This document shows positions 19,001 through 31,600 of a stretch of 64,000 nucleotides of DNA, piece after piece. The translations under genes and the position numbers were made by a program. How positions within the stretch are numbered: the first letter of the stretch is position 1; each line of letters starts with the position of its first letter. Source of the DNA: Larus michahellis (taxonomy: Eukaryota; Chordata; Aves; Charadriiformes; Laridae); the NCBI RefSeq assembly GCF_964199755.1, contig NC_133906.1:1426001-1490000 (forward strand). Direction: 5' to 3'. The notes beneath the pieces are model-generated. The model saw only the letters and a program-made list of their open reading frames with translations, was not told the origin of the DNA and searched no databases.

Positions 19001-22000
19001 GCCCCTAATTTACAGCTGTGGCCGCACACGCCGAGTGATTCCACCTCTTTCCCCAGTCTCCCCTCAGAGCTAGTCAAACTGTATAATAAACGTTAATACG
19101 TTTTGTTTCCTTCCCAGACTAAGAACTTGGACTTCCGCCGAAAGTGGGACAAAGATGAATATGAGAAACTCGCAGAGAAGCGGCTCACGGAAGAGAGAGA
19201 AAAGAAAGATGGTGCGTAGTGTACTGACTCCATGCTCATTTGGCAACGAGTCACCCAAACACTTTGAGTTGGAGAGGGAGAGAGCAGCTAGAAGTGAAAT
19301 CCCAAAGGGAAATAGCAGCAGTTCAAGGCTGGCTTGCACCGATCCTTTTTCCTGTGTTTGCCACTGAATAGATTTTTTTGACCAAAGTAATTACTGAGAA
19401 CCTTTGCCTCTGTCTGCCTGTTCTTTGGGGAGGGAGAGGAACAATCGGCCCCTGGAAACAAGGAGATCTCAGAGTATGACCCACATCAGAGATGGAGGTA
19501 CCTCACAGATCTACTGGTTCTAACAGGAACCAGGGAATCGTGAGGAAGAACTTATGTTATTTACTGATTTAAAAAAAAAAAAAGGTACAATTTCTGCCTG
19601 AATCGGGTAGTTCCCAGGGTCCCAGCAGCTGTCTCTTCATCAAGGAAATTGTGAAATCCAGCATGTTGAGCGTGACCTTTTCTGATAAACAGTTTGGTTT
19701 ATTGCATGTGTTTTAGGCAAACCAGCTCAGCCCGTCAAAAGGGAACTTCTGCGGCACCGAGACTACAAAGTGGACCTGGAATCGAAGCTGGGGAAAACCA
19801 TCGTCATCACCAAAACTACCCCTCAGTCAGAGATGGGAGGGTAGGTTGTGGTCGTTGTTTTGTTGGAGTCTTGGAGTTGTGCTGGTGAGAGCAGGGGACT
19901 GTGATACAGCAGTGGGCCCTTACGGTGCATCAGGTGGTGATTTCCTCCCGTGTTTCGAGCCTGGTGCGATGGTGCTGCGCCGTGTTACACCGAAACTGGG
20001 TCTACTGGGGTAAAGTATGGAAGTAACGCAGCAGGCTGAGCCCCTTTGGACATTGTTAGTTGTTATTAGTGTTGCTCTGCTCTCCGGTAGAAACAGCTGA
20101 GGCAGATCTCTGCTGTTGATTTGAGTTTCTGATTTGGATATCTGTGCACTGGGAATGGGAAAAACATCCAGATACCTGTCCTTAGGAATGGTGTATGGCC
20201 ACTGTTTGTGTGGCTCATGTTTGGGCAAAGGCTGAAAGGATTCTTAGCACATCCGAAGCCAGAAGAATGCATTAGGTTTGTACCATTATAAGGGTAAGGC
20301 TGTTGGTGTCTCACAGTCGTAGCCTAACAGCCAGCAGTGCCAGGGAGATCATGGAATCATAGAATCTTCATGGTTGGAAAAGACCTTTGAGATCATCGAG
20401 TCCAACCATACACACACAAAAAAAACCCCTACAATCTCTGCCACTAGAGCATGCCCTGAAGTGCCACATCTAGATGTTTCTTAAATACCTCTAGGGGTGG
20501 TGACTCAACCCCCTCCCTGGGCAGGCTGTTCCAGTGCCTGACCACTCTTGCAGTAAAGTAATTCTTCCTAATATCTAATCTAAACCTCCCCTGCCACAAC
20601 TTCAGACCATTTCCTCTGGTCCTGTCATTGTTCACCTGGGAGAAGAGGCCAACACCCACCTCTCTACACCCTCCTTTCAGGTAGTTGTGGAGGGCAATGA
20701 GGTCTCCCCTCAGCCTCCTCTTCTCCAAACTAAACATGCCCAGCTCCCTCAGCCTCTCCTCACATGCCCTGGTCTCCAGACCCCTCACCAGCCTGGTAGC
20801 TCTCCTCTGGACACGCTCCAGCACCTCAATGTCCCTCTTGTACAGAGGGGCCCAGAACTGAACACAGTACTCGAGGTGAGGCCTCACCAGTGCCGAGTAC
20901 AGAGGCACCATCACTTCCCCGCTCCTGCTGGCCACGCTATTCCTGATACAAGCCAGGATGCTGTTGGCCGCCTTGGCCACCTGGGCATGCTGCTGGCTCA
21001 TGTTAAGCTGGCCGTATACCAACACCCCCAGGTCCTTTTCTGCTGGGCAGCTTTCCAGCCACTCTGCCCCAAGCCTGTAGCGCTGCTTGGGGTTGTCGTG
21101 ACCGAAATGCAGGACCTGGCACTTGGCTTTATTAAACCTCATACAGTTGGCCTTGGCCCATGGATCCAGCCTGTCCAGGGCCCTCTGTAGAGCCTTCCTA
21201 CCTTCAAGCAGATCAACACTCCCACCCAGTTTGGTGTCGTCTGCGAACTTACTGAGGGTGCACTCAATCCCCTCATCCAGATCATTGATAAAGATATTAA
21301 ACACAACTGGCCCCAAAACTGAGCCCTGAGGGACACCACTGGTGACCGGCCATTGAGAGGACTTCACCCCATTAATCACAACTCTGGGCATGGCCATACA
21401 GCCAGTTTTTAACCCAGCGAAGAGTACACTTTCTATGCCATGATTCGCCAGCTTCTCCAGGAGAATGCTGTGGGGGACGGTAACAAAGGCCTTACCAAAG
21501 TCCAGACAGACAATGTCCACAGCCTTCCCTGCGTCCAGAAGGCGGATCACATGGTCATAGAAAGAGATCAGGTTGGTTAAGCAGAACCTCCCTTTCCTAA
21601 ACCCATGCTGGCTGGCCCTGATCCCTTGGCTGCCCTGCACTTGCCGTGAGAGCTCACTCAAGATGATCCTCTCCGTGATCTTTCCTGGTATCTAGGTCAG
21701 GCTGACAGGCCTGTAGTTCCCCGGATCCTCCTTCCGACCCTTCTTGTAGACGGACATCACATTAGCCACCTTCCAGTCATCTCGTACCTGCCCTGTTGAC
21801 CAGGATTGTTGATAAATGATGGAGAGAGGCTTGGTGAGCTCCCCGGCCAGCTCCCTGCATACTCTTGGGTGAATCCCATCTGGCCCCATCGACTTATGCG
21901 CGTCTAGGTGCAGAGGCAGATCATTGACTACTTCCTCCTGGATTATGGGTGGGTTGTTCTGCTCTCCATCCTTATCTTCCAGCTCAGGAGGCTGAACCCC

Positions 22001-25000
22001 CTGGGGATAGCTGGTCTGACTATTGAAGACGGAGGCAAAGGCGGCATTAAGTATCTCAGCCTTCTCCTCAACCTTGGTTGCAACTTTCCCCCCAGCATCC
22101 AGTAAGGGATGGAGATTCTCCCTGGCTCTCTTTTTGTTGATGTATTTATAAAAACTTTTTTTGTCGTCCTTAATGTTAGTGGCCAAGTTGAGCTCCAGCT
22201 GGGCTTTTGCCTTCCTAATTTTCTCTCTGTACAACCTAATGAGATCTCTGTACTCCTCCTGAGTTGCCTGTCCCTTTTTCCAAAGGCAGTAAACCCTCCT
22301 TTTATTCCTAAGTCCCATCAGAAGTTCCTTATTCATCCAGACTGGCCATTTTCCCCACCCTTTAGACTTGCGACACTTGGGGACAGCCTGCTCCTGGGCC
22401 TTTAAGATTTCCTTCTAGAAGAGCGTCCAGCCTTCCTGGACCCCTTTGCCCTTCAGGACTGTCTCCCAAGGGACTCTCTCAAGCAGTGTTCTGAACAAGC
22501 CAAAGTCCGCCCTCCGGAAGTCCAAGGTGGAGGTTTTGCTAACCCCCCTCCTTACATCACTACGAATTGCAAACTTGACCATTTCATGATCACTAAACCC
22601 AAGACGGCTTCCGACCACCACATCTCCCACTAGTCCTTCTCTGTTTGTGAACAGTAGGTCTAGCGAGGCACTTCCCCTGGTAGGCTCCCCTACCAGTTGT
22701 GTCAGGAAGTTCTCTTCCATGCACTCGAGGAACCTCCAAGCCTGCCTGCTCTCCGCTGTGTTACGTTTCCAGCAGATACCTGGCCGGTTGAAGTCCCCAA
22801 CTAGAACAAGGGCTGGCGATTGCGAGACTTCAGCCAGCCGCTTGTAGAATACTTCATCTGTCTCCTCATCCTGGCCGGGTGGTCTATAGCATACTCCCAG
22901 CACAAGATCTCCCTTATTTGCCTTCCCCTTCATCCTTACCCATAAACACTCGGCTTTATCATCACTGGAATCTAACTCTATACAATCAAAACATTCCCTA
23001 ATGTACAGAGCCGCACCCCTGCCTCTGCGGGGGATGCGCGGCCCAGAACAGCATCCAGGGATGGAAGTGCGAGCCCTGGCTGGGTTTTTGCAACGGCTCT
23101 TAAGATGGGCAGAGCACTGCTGTGTAAAGCAGGGAGTTGCTGCTGCGAGGCGATGGAAGGACTTCCCCTGCAGCCAGGTGAGAGCCTTCAGCAGGCTGCA
23201 GCTTGGAAACCTGCGTGTCCTGCCGTGGAGGAGGGCAGCCAAGCCCTGCGGTGTCACAGAGTCTGTCCCACCCTGTTAGTTGTGACTGGAAGGCTGATGT
23301 ATTACAGATTAGCTCATGTCTTGGTTTCTGTCATCTGTCGGAGTGGCGTCGGCATAAGGGTTGGTACCTCCAGTGTTATCCGGGGCGGCTCCATCGATCC
23401 GAGATATGCCCTTGCACATTTCTTTTCACTGGGGCTCTCTGTGATGGAAGTAGCTTCCCTCGTGCCTCGGAGAAAGGAGCCGTATCCCAAGTGACATGCA
23501 GATTTAGATTGTCTCAAATAGTTTTTGTGTGAGATGAGGTTTGACTCATGCTTTGGCATTAATGTTTTCTCTGTCTCCTGCCAGGTATTACTGTAACGTA
23601 TGCGACTGCGTGGTGAAAGACTCCATTAACTTCCTGGATCACATCAATGGCAAAAAACGTAAGGATAATTTTTCCTGCCTTGTTGGAGGGTTAGTTGAGT
23701 TGGAGGGCTGCTGCAGCGCTCTGGGCTGTTCCCTTCGCACGTCACCAGCGTCTGAGTGCTGACCACGAAGTGTGCTTTGGAGATCAGGATGGGAGGCAGC
23801 GTTTGCTCATGAGAGCTGTGGAGGTGCTGCCTTTATCTCCTGGCACTTCTCCGGGGTGTTGGACCGTTTGTATGGAATAAGCCCAGAAGAAATAGTGATT
23901 GGTTTAGCGTGGTTAGGGGGACATATTTTCCCCACTTAGAGTGTCTGTGCTGCAGGGTCAGCAAATGCTGATGTCTCCTCTGAACACCTGGAGATAGGCT
24001 TTTTTACAGCATTGAAATTTGAAAGAAATTCTTAGATAAGTAAAAGGTATGGGACTAGACTATTTTGGGATCAGAAGGTTCTCTTTGTAGAAGTAGAGTA
24101 TGAAACTCAAAACTAGCTGGTCCCTGAGCTCCAGAGTGTGGACTGGAGTTCTACAAGGATGGAGGCTGAGGATGAGTGCGGGCAGAAGTGGGTCAGTTTG
24201 ACCCCAGAGCTGCCATGTGCTCCTGCTGTTGTCCCATACAGCTCTCCTGGCAGCCCCCTTACATACCTCCTGGTGCGTAGTTTGAGCTTCCAAGTGCTGC
24301 AGCGTTCCTGGAACAAACCTGTGCATGGCTACTGGAATCAATGGGCTGTTTGGATCCATCAGGCAGCGTGGGTTGGAGACATCGCCAGGGATGGCCCCTT
24401 CACCCATGGCTTACTCATGAGCTGAAACCTGGGAATCAGGTCTATGAGGACAGGTTGAGAGAGTTGGGGTTGTTCTGCCTGGAGAAGAGAAGGCTCCAGG
24501 GAGACCTTATAATAGTCTTTCAGTACCTAAAGGGGCCTACAGGAAAGGTAGGGTGGGACTCTTGATCAGGGAGTGGAGCGATAGGACAAGGGGGAATGGT
24601 TTTAAACTGAAAGAGGGGAGACTCAGATTAGAGATTAGGAAAAAATTCTTAACTGTGAGGGTGGTGAGCCCCTGGCCCAGGATACCCAGAGAAGCTGTGG
24701 CTGCCCCATCCCTGGAGGGGTTCAAGGCCAGGTTGGACGGGACTTGGAGCAACCTGGTCTGGTGGGAGGTGTCCCTGCCTGGGGCAGGGGGTGGCACTGG
24801 ATGATCTTGTAAGTTCCCTTCCAACTCTAACCATTCTGTGATTCTATGAATCTGCTCTAAACAGCCACTGAATCAGAGGCTGGCGTAATATTCCATGTCT
24901 CTGCTTTAGCTAGAAATGTCCTGTGTACTTAGGATCTCTTACTGAGAACCACTGATGTCTTGTTTAGCATCTCCCACAGCTGAGAGATGCCAGCCTGCCA

Positions 25001-27673
25001 GTTTTATTCTAGCCCCTTTTCCAACACTCCAACCCTTTCCGCTGGTCCGAGATTAAATTTTCTGAAGCGTCAGGACACCAACGTGGTGAGGAGCATCCTA
25101 ATAGGGAACCTTAAAAGAAGAGGCTGCATCCTCCTCCTTGTAATCTGTCATCGTAGTCACTGCCTGATTTAGGTTATGGTGTCCCCCTAAAGCCCTATTT
25201 TGGGGCTTAAACATCCCCTTTAACATAAGAAATCCCAGTCTGTGTAAGAACATGGGACCAGACGAGGCCAGAAAGCACGTGTCTCTTTTGGGGGAGGAGG
25301 CACTGTTGCATCATGCTCCCCAGGCTGCCTTACCTGGCATGTCCATGGTGGGACCTGGTGTGGAGAGGAGTCCCTGAAGGCTGGGCCACGCCAGGCTCTG
25401 CCGCTCGGGAGCGCGGGGGACAACGCTGCTCCCTGTGCTTTTGAGTGATGGGCGGCCCATGAGTCAGTGCGGTTACGTCAGGTTGGAGCTCTGAGCCTCG
25501 AGGACATATGGTCTTGTGCATGGGTGTAGTCTGGCCCTGGAAGCTGCTCTGAGGGGATGGGTGACAGGGAGGAAGAGGCTGCCGTGCTGAGGTGTTTAAA
25601 TTGGGGTCAGGGACGGGGGCCTATGTGCAGATCTTCCAAGGCTAAGGTTATCGCTGAACATGGCCGATTCCTCTCCTCTTTTTAGACCAGAGAAATCTGG
25701 GCATGTCCATGCGGGTGGAGCGCTCCACGCTGGACCAGGTGAAGAAACGCTTTGAGGTGAACAAGAAGAAAATGGAGGAGAAGCAGAAGGACTATGACTT
25801 TGAGGAGAGGATGAAGGAACTCCGCGAGGAGGTGAGTCTGGGCAATGGCTGATGAAGCAAATCCTCCAGAAACGTGTCTCCTGAGGAAGTCAACCCTGGT
25901 TCCTAATCTTTTTCCACAGAAGCCTTGTTCTTGGAAGCACGGGCTGCTTGTCTGCTGCTATGAGTGGGTTTTGTTTCTTTGTTGTTTGCTTTTTTTAAAA
26001 GTCTTCTGCTGCTGTCCCTGGAAGCCCCTTTCCCCTCTTTCTGCGTGAGGATAGCTGACGATGCTTCCGATTTCCACTGAGAGCAGCACAGCCCTGACAG
26101 CGCACCTGGGTTTTGTCTCCCATTAGTTGTGTTTGAATTTGTGTGCTCTGATAAGCAGATCTGTGTCTTTGTCCCTTATCAGCCATTGGAGTAATCTCCC
26201 CAGGGAAGTGGTGGATTGTTCAACACCAGACACTTCCACGATTCACCTGGACAAGGTGCTCAGCCAACTTGTCTAGACCGTGCTTTTGCCGAGAAAGGTT
26301 GGACCAGATGATCCTCGAGGTCCCTTCCAACCTGCTATTCTGTGATGCTATGATTCTCATCTTCCATGGTTCTTAGGACTGCAGGGCTTCCTTCTCCATG
26401 TGACACATTGCTTCTGTGTGGCCTCACCGAGTGCGGAAGGGCTTTGTGAGCTGTGTGCCGTGGTGTGAGATGTGCCTGGAGGCAATGAAAGACAGCAGGT
26501 TCCTCTGAAACCTGGGCTTAGGTGTCAGCTCCCTGACACGAATGTCAAGTTTCTTTGAAAACCTGACAAAGTTCTGACAGTTGAGGAGCTTCTGTGGATG
26601 CTTCTCCTCCATCAGCAGTCACAGAACAACCAAATGTTAAAACTTGCTGCCCGTTTGAGTCTCCCTGCTCAAACCCTGAGCTTTGCTTCACCACAGGGTG
26701 CGCAGAGAGCAGCCCCATGCTCTGCTCTCCAACAGGCTTTGCTGCTGCTGAGCTCGATCTGTTCGGGGGAGGTCGGAGACAGGTGCCCCGGCAGCACAGG
26801 GGAGGGCTGTGGGTTGAATCTGCCAGTCAACGTATGGCCACAAAGAAATCAGCAGCACCTCCTGGTGTAGCTTTCTCCAGGGCACGGCTGTCTCGAGTAG
26901 CTGCGGCGCAGCGGCAGCGGCCAGTGATGGGAATGGCAGGAGCAGTTGCTAAGTTGTGAGCCGAAGCCATGCTTCTGCGTCGCCCGGTACAAGCCTGGCG
27001 CTGTTCCAGGGCTTGTGATCCTTGCAGAGCAAACCACTTTGATTAGAGCAGCGCAGACTCTTTGATGCCAAAACCCCCCCCAGAGCAGCTCAGAGCTTCA
27101 GCTTCTTGTTCCAGTGAGCAGCTGTCACTCTGCCAGGCTGGAAGCCAACAGGCAGCGACATTCGGCACCACAGTCGCTGGAACGGGGCATCGTGCGAGGG
27201 AGAGGCCTCCTGCTTTGAAAACAGCCCCTTCTTGTCTCAGTGTTGTTTCCAGATGAAACTTCTGACGTTTGTGCAGAAGAGAGAGTTTCAATAACGCTTC
27301 TTTTTGGCTACATCCTCTGTGTGACTCTGCCCTTGGGGTGGAGACAGTGGGAAACCTCCTCCTGGGAGGCTGCGGTCCAGGATTTCTTTCCAGGTGGCCA
27401 CTTTATTTCCTCAGACACAACTGGGGTGCTCTCAGTAGGACTTGGGTTAACTGTGCAGCACCCGGTATCTCAAAAGCTTGCTCGGCTCAGGAAGTTCAAA
27501 TTATTTTGCTGTTCTGTCCCTTGCTGCAGGAGGAGAAGGCCAAGGCCTACAAGAAGGAGAAGCAGAGAGAGAAGAAAAGGCGGGCGGAGGAAGATTTGAC
27601 ATTTGAAGAGGATGATGAAATGGCAGCTGTGATGGGTTTCTCTGGTTTCGGCTCAACCAAAAAGAATCACTGA
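16086..27673 (+). CDS. ZMAT2: ZMAT2, matrin-type zinc finger spliceosome protein, complete (6 exons, 199 aa)
   Basis: Orthologue of yeast Snu23, a U4/U6.U5 tri-snRNP / pre-B spliceosome component in the nucleus. Coding exons are 16086-16103, 19118-19211, 19717-19840, 23585-23658, 25686-25831 and 27530-27673 (TGA). The sum is 600 nt, or 199 residues, the human length. The protein begins MASGSG then [20 protein letters not shown]. Exon 4 starts the matrin/U1-type C2H2 finger, [20 protein letters not shown] (about residues 80-100), and the second histidine is completed across the exon 4/5 junction (NGKKHQRNLGM). The tail is lysine/glutamate-rich and ends in FGSTKKNH. The start ATG immediately precedes a gtaggt donor, so exon 1 codes only six residues. 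It is divergent from HARS2, with 179 bp between the two start codons. Intron 1 (16104-19117) shows no gene. Introns 3, 4 and 5 hold CR1 copies. The poly(A) signal is near 28352. Confidence 0.97.
20351..23038 (-). mobile_element. CR1 LINE, 5'-truncated, antisense in ZMAT2 intron 3
   Basis: About 2.7 kb of a chicken-repeat-1 LINE. On the minus strand one reading frame runs from about 23036 to the stop at 20444-20446 and is interrupted only by TAG at 22417-22415 and TAG at 21694-21692, with no frameshift. It encodes the C-terminal part of the AP endonuclease ([18 protein letters not shown]), then the reverse transcriptase with [22 protein letters not shown] and the catalytic FADDTKL (plus strand about 21229-21252), and the C-terminal [20 protein letters not shown] segment. 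The 3' end carries the CR1 tail (tcatagaatc ... aagacctttgagatcatcgag in plus orientation) and terminates near 20351. The 5' end is truncated within the endonuclease near 23038. It lies wholly between ZMAT2 exons 3 and 4. Confidence 0.95.
24440..24848 (+). mobile_element. CR1 LINE 3' fragment in ZMAT2 intron 4
   Basis: The sequence encodes the CR1 C-terminal block ([20 protein letters not shown]) and then the 3'UTR with 'ggcactggatgatcttgtaag' and the terminal 'ccattctgtgattctatga'. It is in the sense orientation of ZMAT2 and 5' truncated. Confidence 0.88.
26187..26355 (+). mobile_element. CR1 LINE 3' tail in ZMAT2 intron 5
   Basis: About 170 bases: 'ggttggaccagatgatcctc', then 'gaggtcccttccaacctgct' and the ending 'attctgtgatgctatgattc' are the CR1 3'UTR signature. 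Confidence 0.85.
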
Positions 27674-28351
27674 GCAGCTCTGGACTCTCCTCTTTCTTGA
27701 AACAGATTGTTTTTACCCAGGGGACTCTGGATAACTCGTAAAAGACTTGATTGAGGACTTGTGTGTAAATCTCCCGGTAGAAGTTGGCTGGAGGAGTCGA
27801 AAAGCGATTCCATGCTCTACCTGTGCTGCAGAACAAGCTCCGCCTGTCATTAGCTTCCCAGCTCCTTCTGCGTCCCAGATCCGGCTGCTCATCACTGCTC
27901 TATGGCCTTGTGCGTGCAGGGAAGTGTTCTGCTGGGTACGTTTTTGTGTCGATAAAATCCAACAGTTCTGTACAGGTGGCCTGGTTCGGAATTAATCTAA
28001 TTGTCAACCAGGCATCGTTGTTCCGGGCCCTAGTTCTTCTAGTTGTCAACGGGGCTGTGTGTTTGAGATGCAGGAAGTGATGCAGTTTCTTTTTGGATCA
28101 CGTAACCGAAGGAAACGTGCCATGGCCAGCGGGGTTGAGCGTCTTCCCGGCTTGTGCTGAGCAGAGCTGGTGGCTGCGTGGGGTCTGGGTTGCCGAAACT
28201 TTCCTGTATCCCTGTCTGCAAGGGATACTTCCCTGCTTTTCTTTGTGTTTCGTCCCATAACTTTGATCTCTTTAAGGCAGGGGAGAAATGCCTCCCCACC
28301 ACTGGTGTAGGATAGAGCAAATGAAAGAAAGGCGCGTGCAATTTGCCAGAA

Positions 28352-28357
28352 ATAAAT
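28352..28357 (+). terminator. ZMAT2: ZMAT2 poly(A) signal (AATAAA)
   Basis: AATAAA in 'gccagaaataaatgaatcg', 679 bases after the ZMAT2 stop. The downstream sequence is T/GT-rich ('gttttaatgtgtcctttgg'). It is the best candidate signal I saw in the 3' flank. Confidence 0.65.
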
Positions 28358-28610
28358 GAATCGTTTTAATGTGTCCTTTGGTGGGAGTTTGATTCCGTCT
28401 GTGTTTGGAGAGCTGCTGCCTCCCACCGAGGAGAGCTGCTGACGTCTCCCAAGCGGCGCAGAGCTGGTGGTGGCCTTCTGGGGACCTCGGTGGAGGCAAA
28501 GGGAAGGCTTGTCACCCCCTCCCTCTCGGCTCAGCTGCCAGCTCCCCTAGGCAGGCAGTTGCCGGCATCCTTGGCCTTTTAAAGTGATTCTGGAGATGGG
28601 TATAAGAACA

Positions 28611-28645
28611 TGGGAGGGGAAGGGAAGGGGAAGGGGAAGGGAGGA
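28611..28645. repeat. (GGGAA)n simple repeat
   Basis: Short purine microsatellite 'ggggaagggaaggggaagg' just 3' of ZMAT2. Confidence 0.85.
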
Positions 28646-31600
28646 CAGGACTGGGGACCTGCGTTTCCATTAGGCGATCCAAGAGCAGGCTGGGCTGCGT
28701 TGCTTAATTTACCAGCCTTAGTATATTAAGGGCCATTTTTTTTCCTGTCTGCTGGCTATCGGTGTCTTCTCACCTCTGCCCTCCCCTAAATCCACTTCAT
28801 TTCTGCTTTTATTTACCTCAGTCAAACCGTGTGTGACTCATTTCCCTCTACAGTTAGGATTTATATTTTGCGTGGCTGGGTTTTCATAGCTCTGTCTCGC
28901 TCCCCTCTCTCTTTTTATGTATATTGATGAGATCCTTGCTCTTGCCCTTCTCTGTACTCGTATGAAATTTCCGACCCAAGGAAGGCTGCAGTGTGTTTAG
29001 CCTGCTCTTTCTAATACATCTAGAACAAATCCTGTAATGCTTTGCTGCTGTTTTAATTCCTTAATCTTAGACTGCTGACAGCTTCATTGCCTCGGGTCTT
29101 TCCGCTTCAATTCAGATTATAATCCCCGTTGAAGATGCTATTGAAATGATATATAGCCAGTCAGATACAACTGTCCTTGGAGGTTTGACCCTTTTAACTT
29201 GGCAATCCTTTGACTTCGGCAAACGCTCTCTGAGCACACGAGCTGGAAAGGCGACTTTCATTCCAGCCACGTACCTAGCGATGTTCAGACTGCGGCACGT
29301 GGCTCCGGCTGAATGGGAAACAGGAGACGCTTGTGCCTTTGTGCCCTCCGGGGTGCAAAAGGGATGTTGCCGTGGTTTCATACACATTAAAAGTTTAGGA
29401 CGTTTCAGAGAAGATTTAACAGCAGCCATTTTATCCCAGCCACCAGCTCTGCAGCCACCAGACCCTCGCTGCAGCCTGAATTGGGTTTGGGTTTCTGGGG
29501 AGGGGGCTGCCCTGCACCCCCTCCCTCTTTCCCAGGTTGTGACCTTGGAGCCAGTGGCTGCTGCCTTGGTTTCCCTATGGAGCATCCCACCGTTTCTTGT
29601 CCATCCCGGCGCACCTGAGGGGCGAGATGTGAAATGGGCAGCCCCCGAAAAACCTCCCCGGCGAGACGGCCGGGATCGTGCAGCCTCCTGGAGCCCGACC
29701 CAGCCTGTTGTGCCTCTGCCTGCTGCTCCCCATGCTGGGGGACGGGGGAGGAAATCCCTCCGCGGTCCAGCAGGGCGGGAGAGGCCTTTCATTAACAAGA
29801 TTCCTCTTCGGTAGCACGCCCCGCCATACCCAAACCTCAGCCCGAGGCCATCTGCACCCTCTGGGCTGAAGCCCCAGCATCTCTGCGCCGCTGCTGCTGC
29901 CCGGTCCCAGCTCCCAGCGCTGGGGCTGCTCTCGCCGGGGGAGCGCGGCTCTTTGTCTGGGCGGCTTGCTGGGAGCAGTGGTGTGTGCGGCCGCAGATAC
30001 AAGCTCCTGCTGGATTCCCAGCAGCGGGAGCTGCCTCTAGCCAAGGATGAAAAGCTGGTTTCATGGGAGGAAATAATATTTAGAGAAGAGACAGATAACA
30101 TTGCCTGCATCCACTGTGTTAACCCTTTGCTCCCTCCGCTGCTGGGGGGTGTTACGCCCCCAGCCCTGGAGCAGCGATGCTCCGTGGCTCTTCCTGAGCG
30201 CGCTCCATCTCCATGTGGAACTGTGAGGCTGCTGGTGCTGGACCTGCTCGCCTGGGTCAGGGTTTGGGGGTTTTAATTAGAGGGAGGGAGGCCCCAGCTC
30301 TGTGGCTGCCCTGCCTGCTTCCCCCCACGGGCTGCCCTTGTGCCTGCTGATTCCTGCTTCGCTCTTGCCAAAAAGGGGACGCAGCTCTTCCACAGCTTCA
30401 AACTGGGATCTGGTGGAGTAAGGAGGGGCGTTTCTCGTGGTTCCCACATCCAGGCTGGGGTCTCCTGCCTGGTCTCACCGTGAAAGTGTTTTTGAGGTGC
30501 CTGGAGGCAGCTTGGTGCTTTTTCTCAGCGCCCGGGCAGAGGGTTCAAGGCTCTGCCCTGGCCACGGAGCCGCTCCTCATGGCATGCGGCTGGGAAGACC
30601 TGGGGGGAGCATCTCCGGCTCCATCAGACCTCCCTGCGCACCCCCTGTCCTAGCCAGGCTGGGGACCATGATCAGCCTGAGCCGCGCTACTGTGGCTCCA
30701 GCCCGTTAAATATTGATGGCAGTGTTTGGAGAAGTGCTGGGGTGTCACAGCAGACCCTAAAGAAAGCTGGAATCTATCTTGCCCCCACCGCTTCTTCTCT
30801 CCCAGCCATCTTCTTCCCTGGCCTCATCCAGGGAGAGAGGGCTGGAGCCTCGTGGAGGGGCTGAGCACCAGAACCTCAGCGTGAAGCTGCTTTTCCCCCC
30901 GTTTTCCTTCCTTCAGAGGGACCTGGGGAGGCTGCTGTGCACCCCCTAAACCCCTCCCTCTCCTGCTCTCCCACCTTCCCGTCCCTCTTTTCAGGTCCTG
31001 CTCGGGACCGGAGCAGCAGCAGCCAGATCCAGCCCAGCATTCCCACCTTCCCAAGTAGAATGACTGGGATCAGGGACCTAGAGGGATCCTGGAGAAGAAG
31101 GGGTTCCAGCCTGGCCCTGTGCGTTACTCTGCCTTGGCCAGCTGAATCATTACCTGCTGCAGTCACTTCAGTAGCAACATTGACCGGAAAAGACATAGCT
31201 TTTTAGCGATTTACACCAGTTTTACATTCCACCCTCCCAAAACAGAGGTGTAAGAGCTTGGCTGGAGCTCCGGTCCTCCCACTGCTCAGGCCATAAGCTA
31301 CCGCTGCCCCAGTTAGGCAGCCATTCTCGCCGTTTGCCGTCATTAAGCTAAACAGGTTCCATGGGCGATATCCCTGGAATCTCCCCCGACTCCTGCTTTG
31401 CTCTGACCTGGTGCCGTGGTGCCAGGAGAATGGACCACCAAACTCTGCCGGGGACGGGCTGCGAGGCTCCTCGGTCTCCCACACCCCGTCAGCCAACCTT
31501 CTGCTGCAGCACCGTCCCACACAGCCCTGCGGACGGTATTCCTGCCCCCGCCAGCTCTACGGACACCCTGTTTCCTAGGTGCCACCCCCATTGGTCAACC

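Noticed and set aside
20687-21190. 167-codon plus-strand frame in ZMAT2 intron 3
   Set aside because: It is the antisense shadow of the CR1 reverse transcriptase.
29112-30110. 332-codon minus-strand open frame and a 222-codon plus-strand frame
   Set aside because: They have no recognisable family, no consistent splice context, and compositional bias. Overlap on both strands is expected in stop-poor GC-rich DNA.
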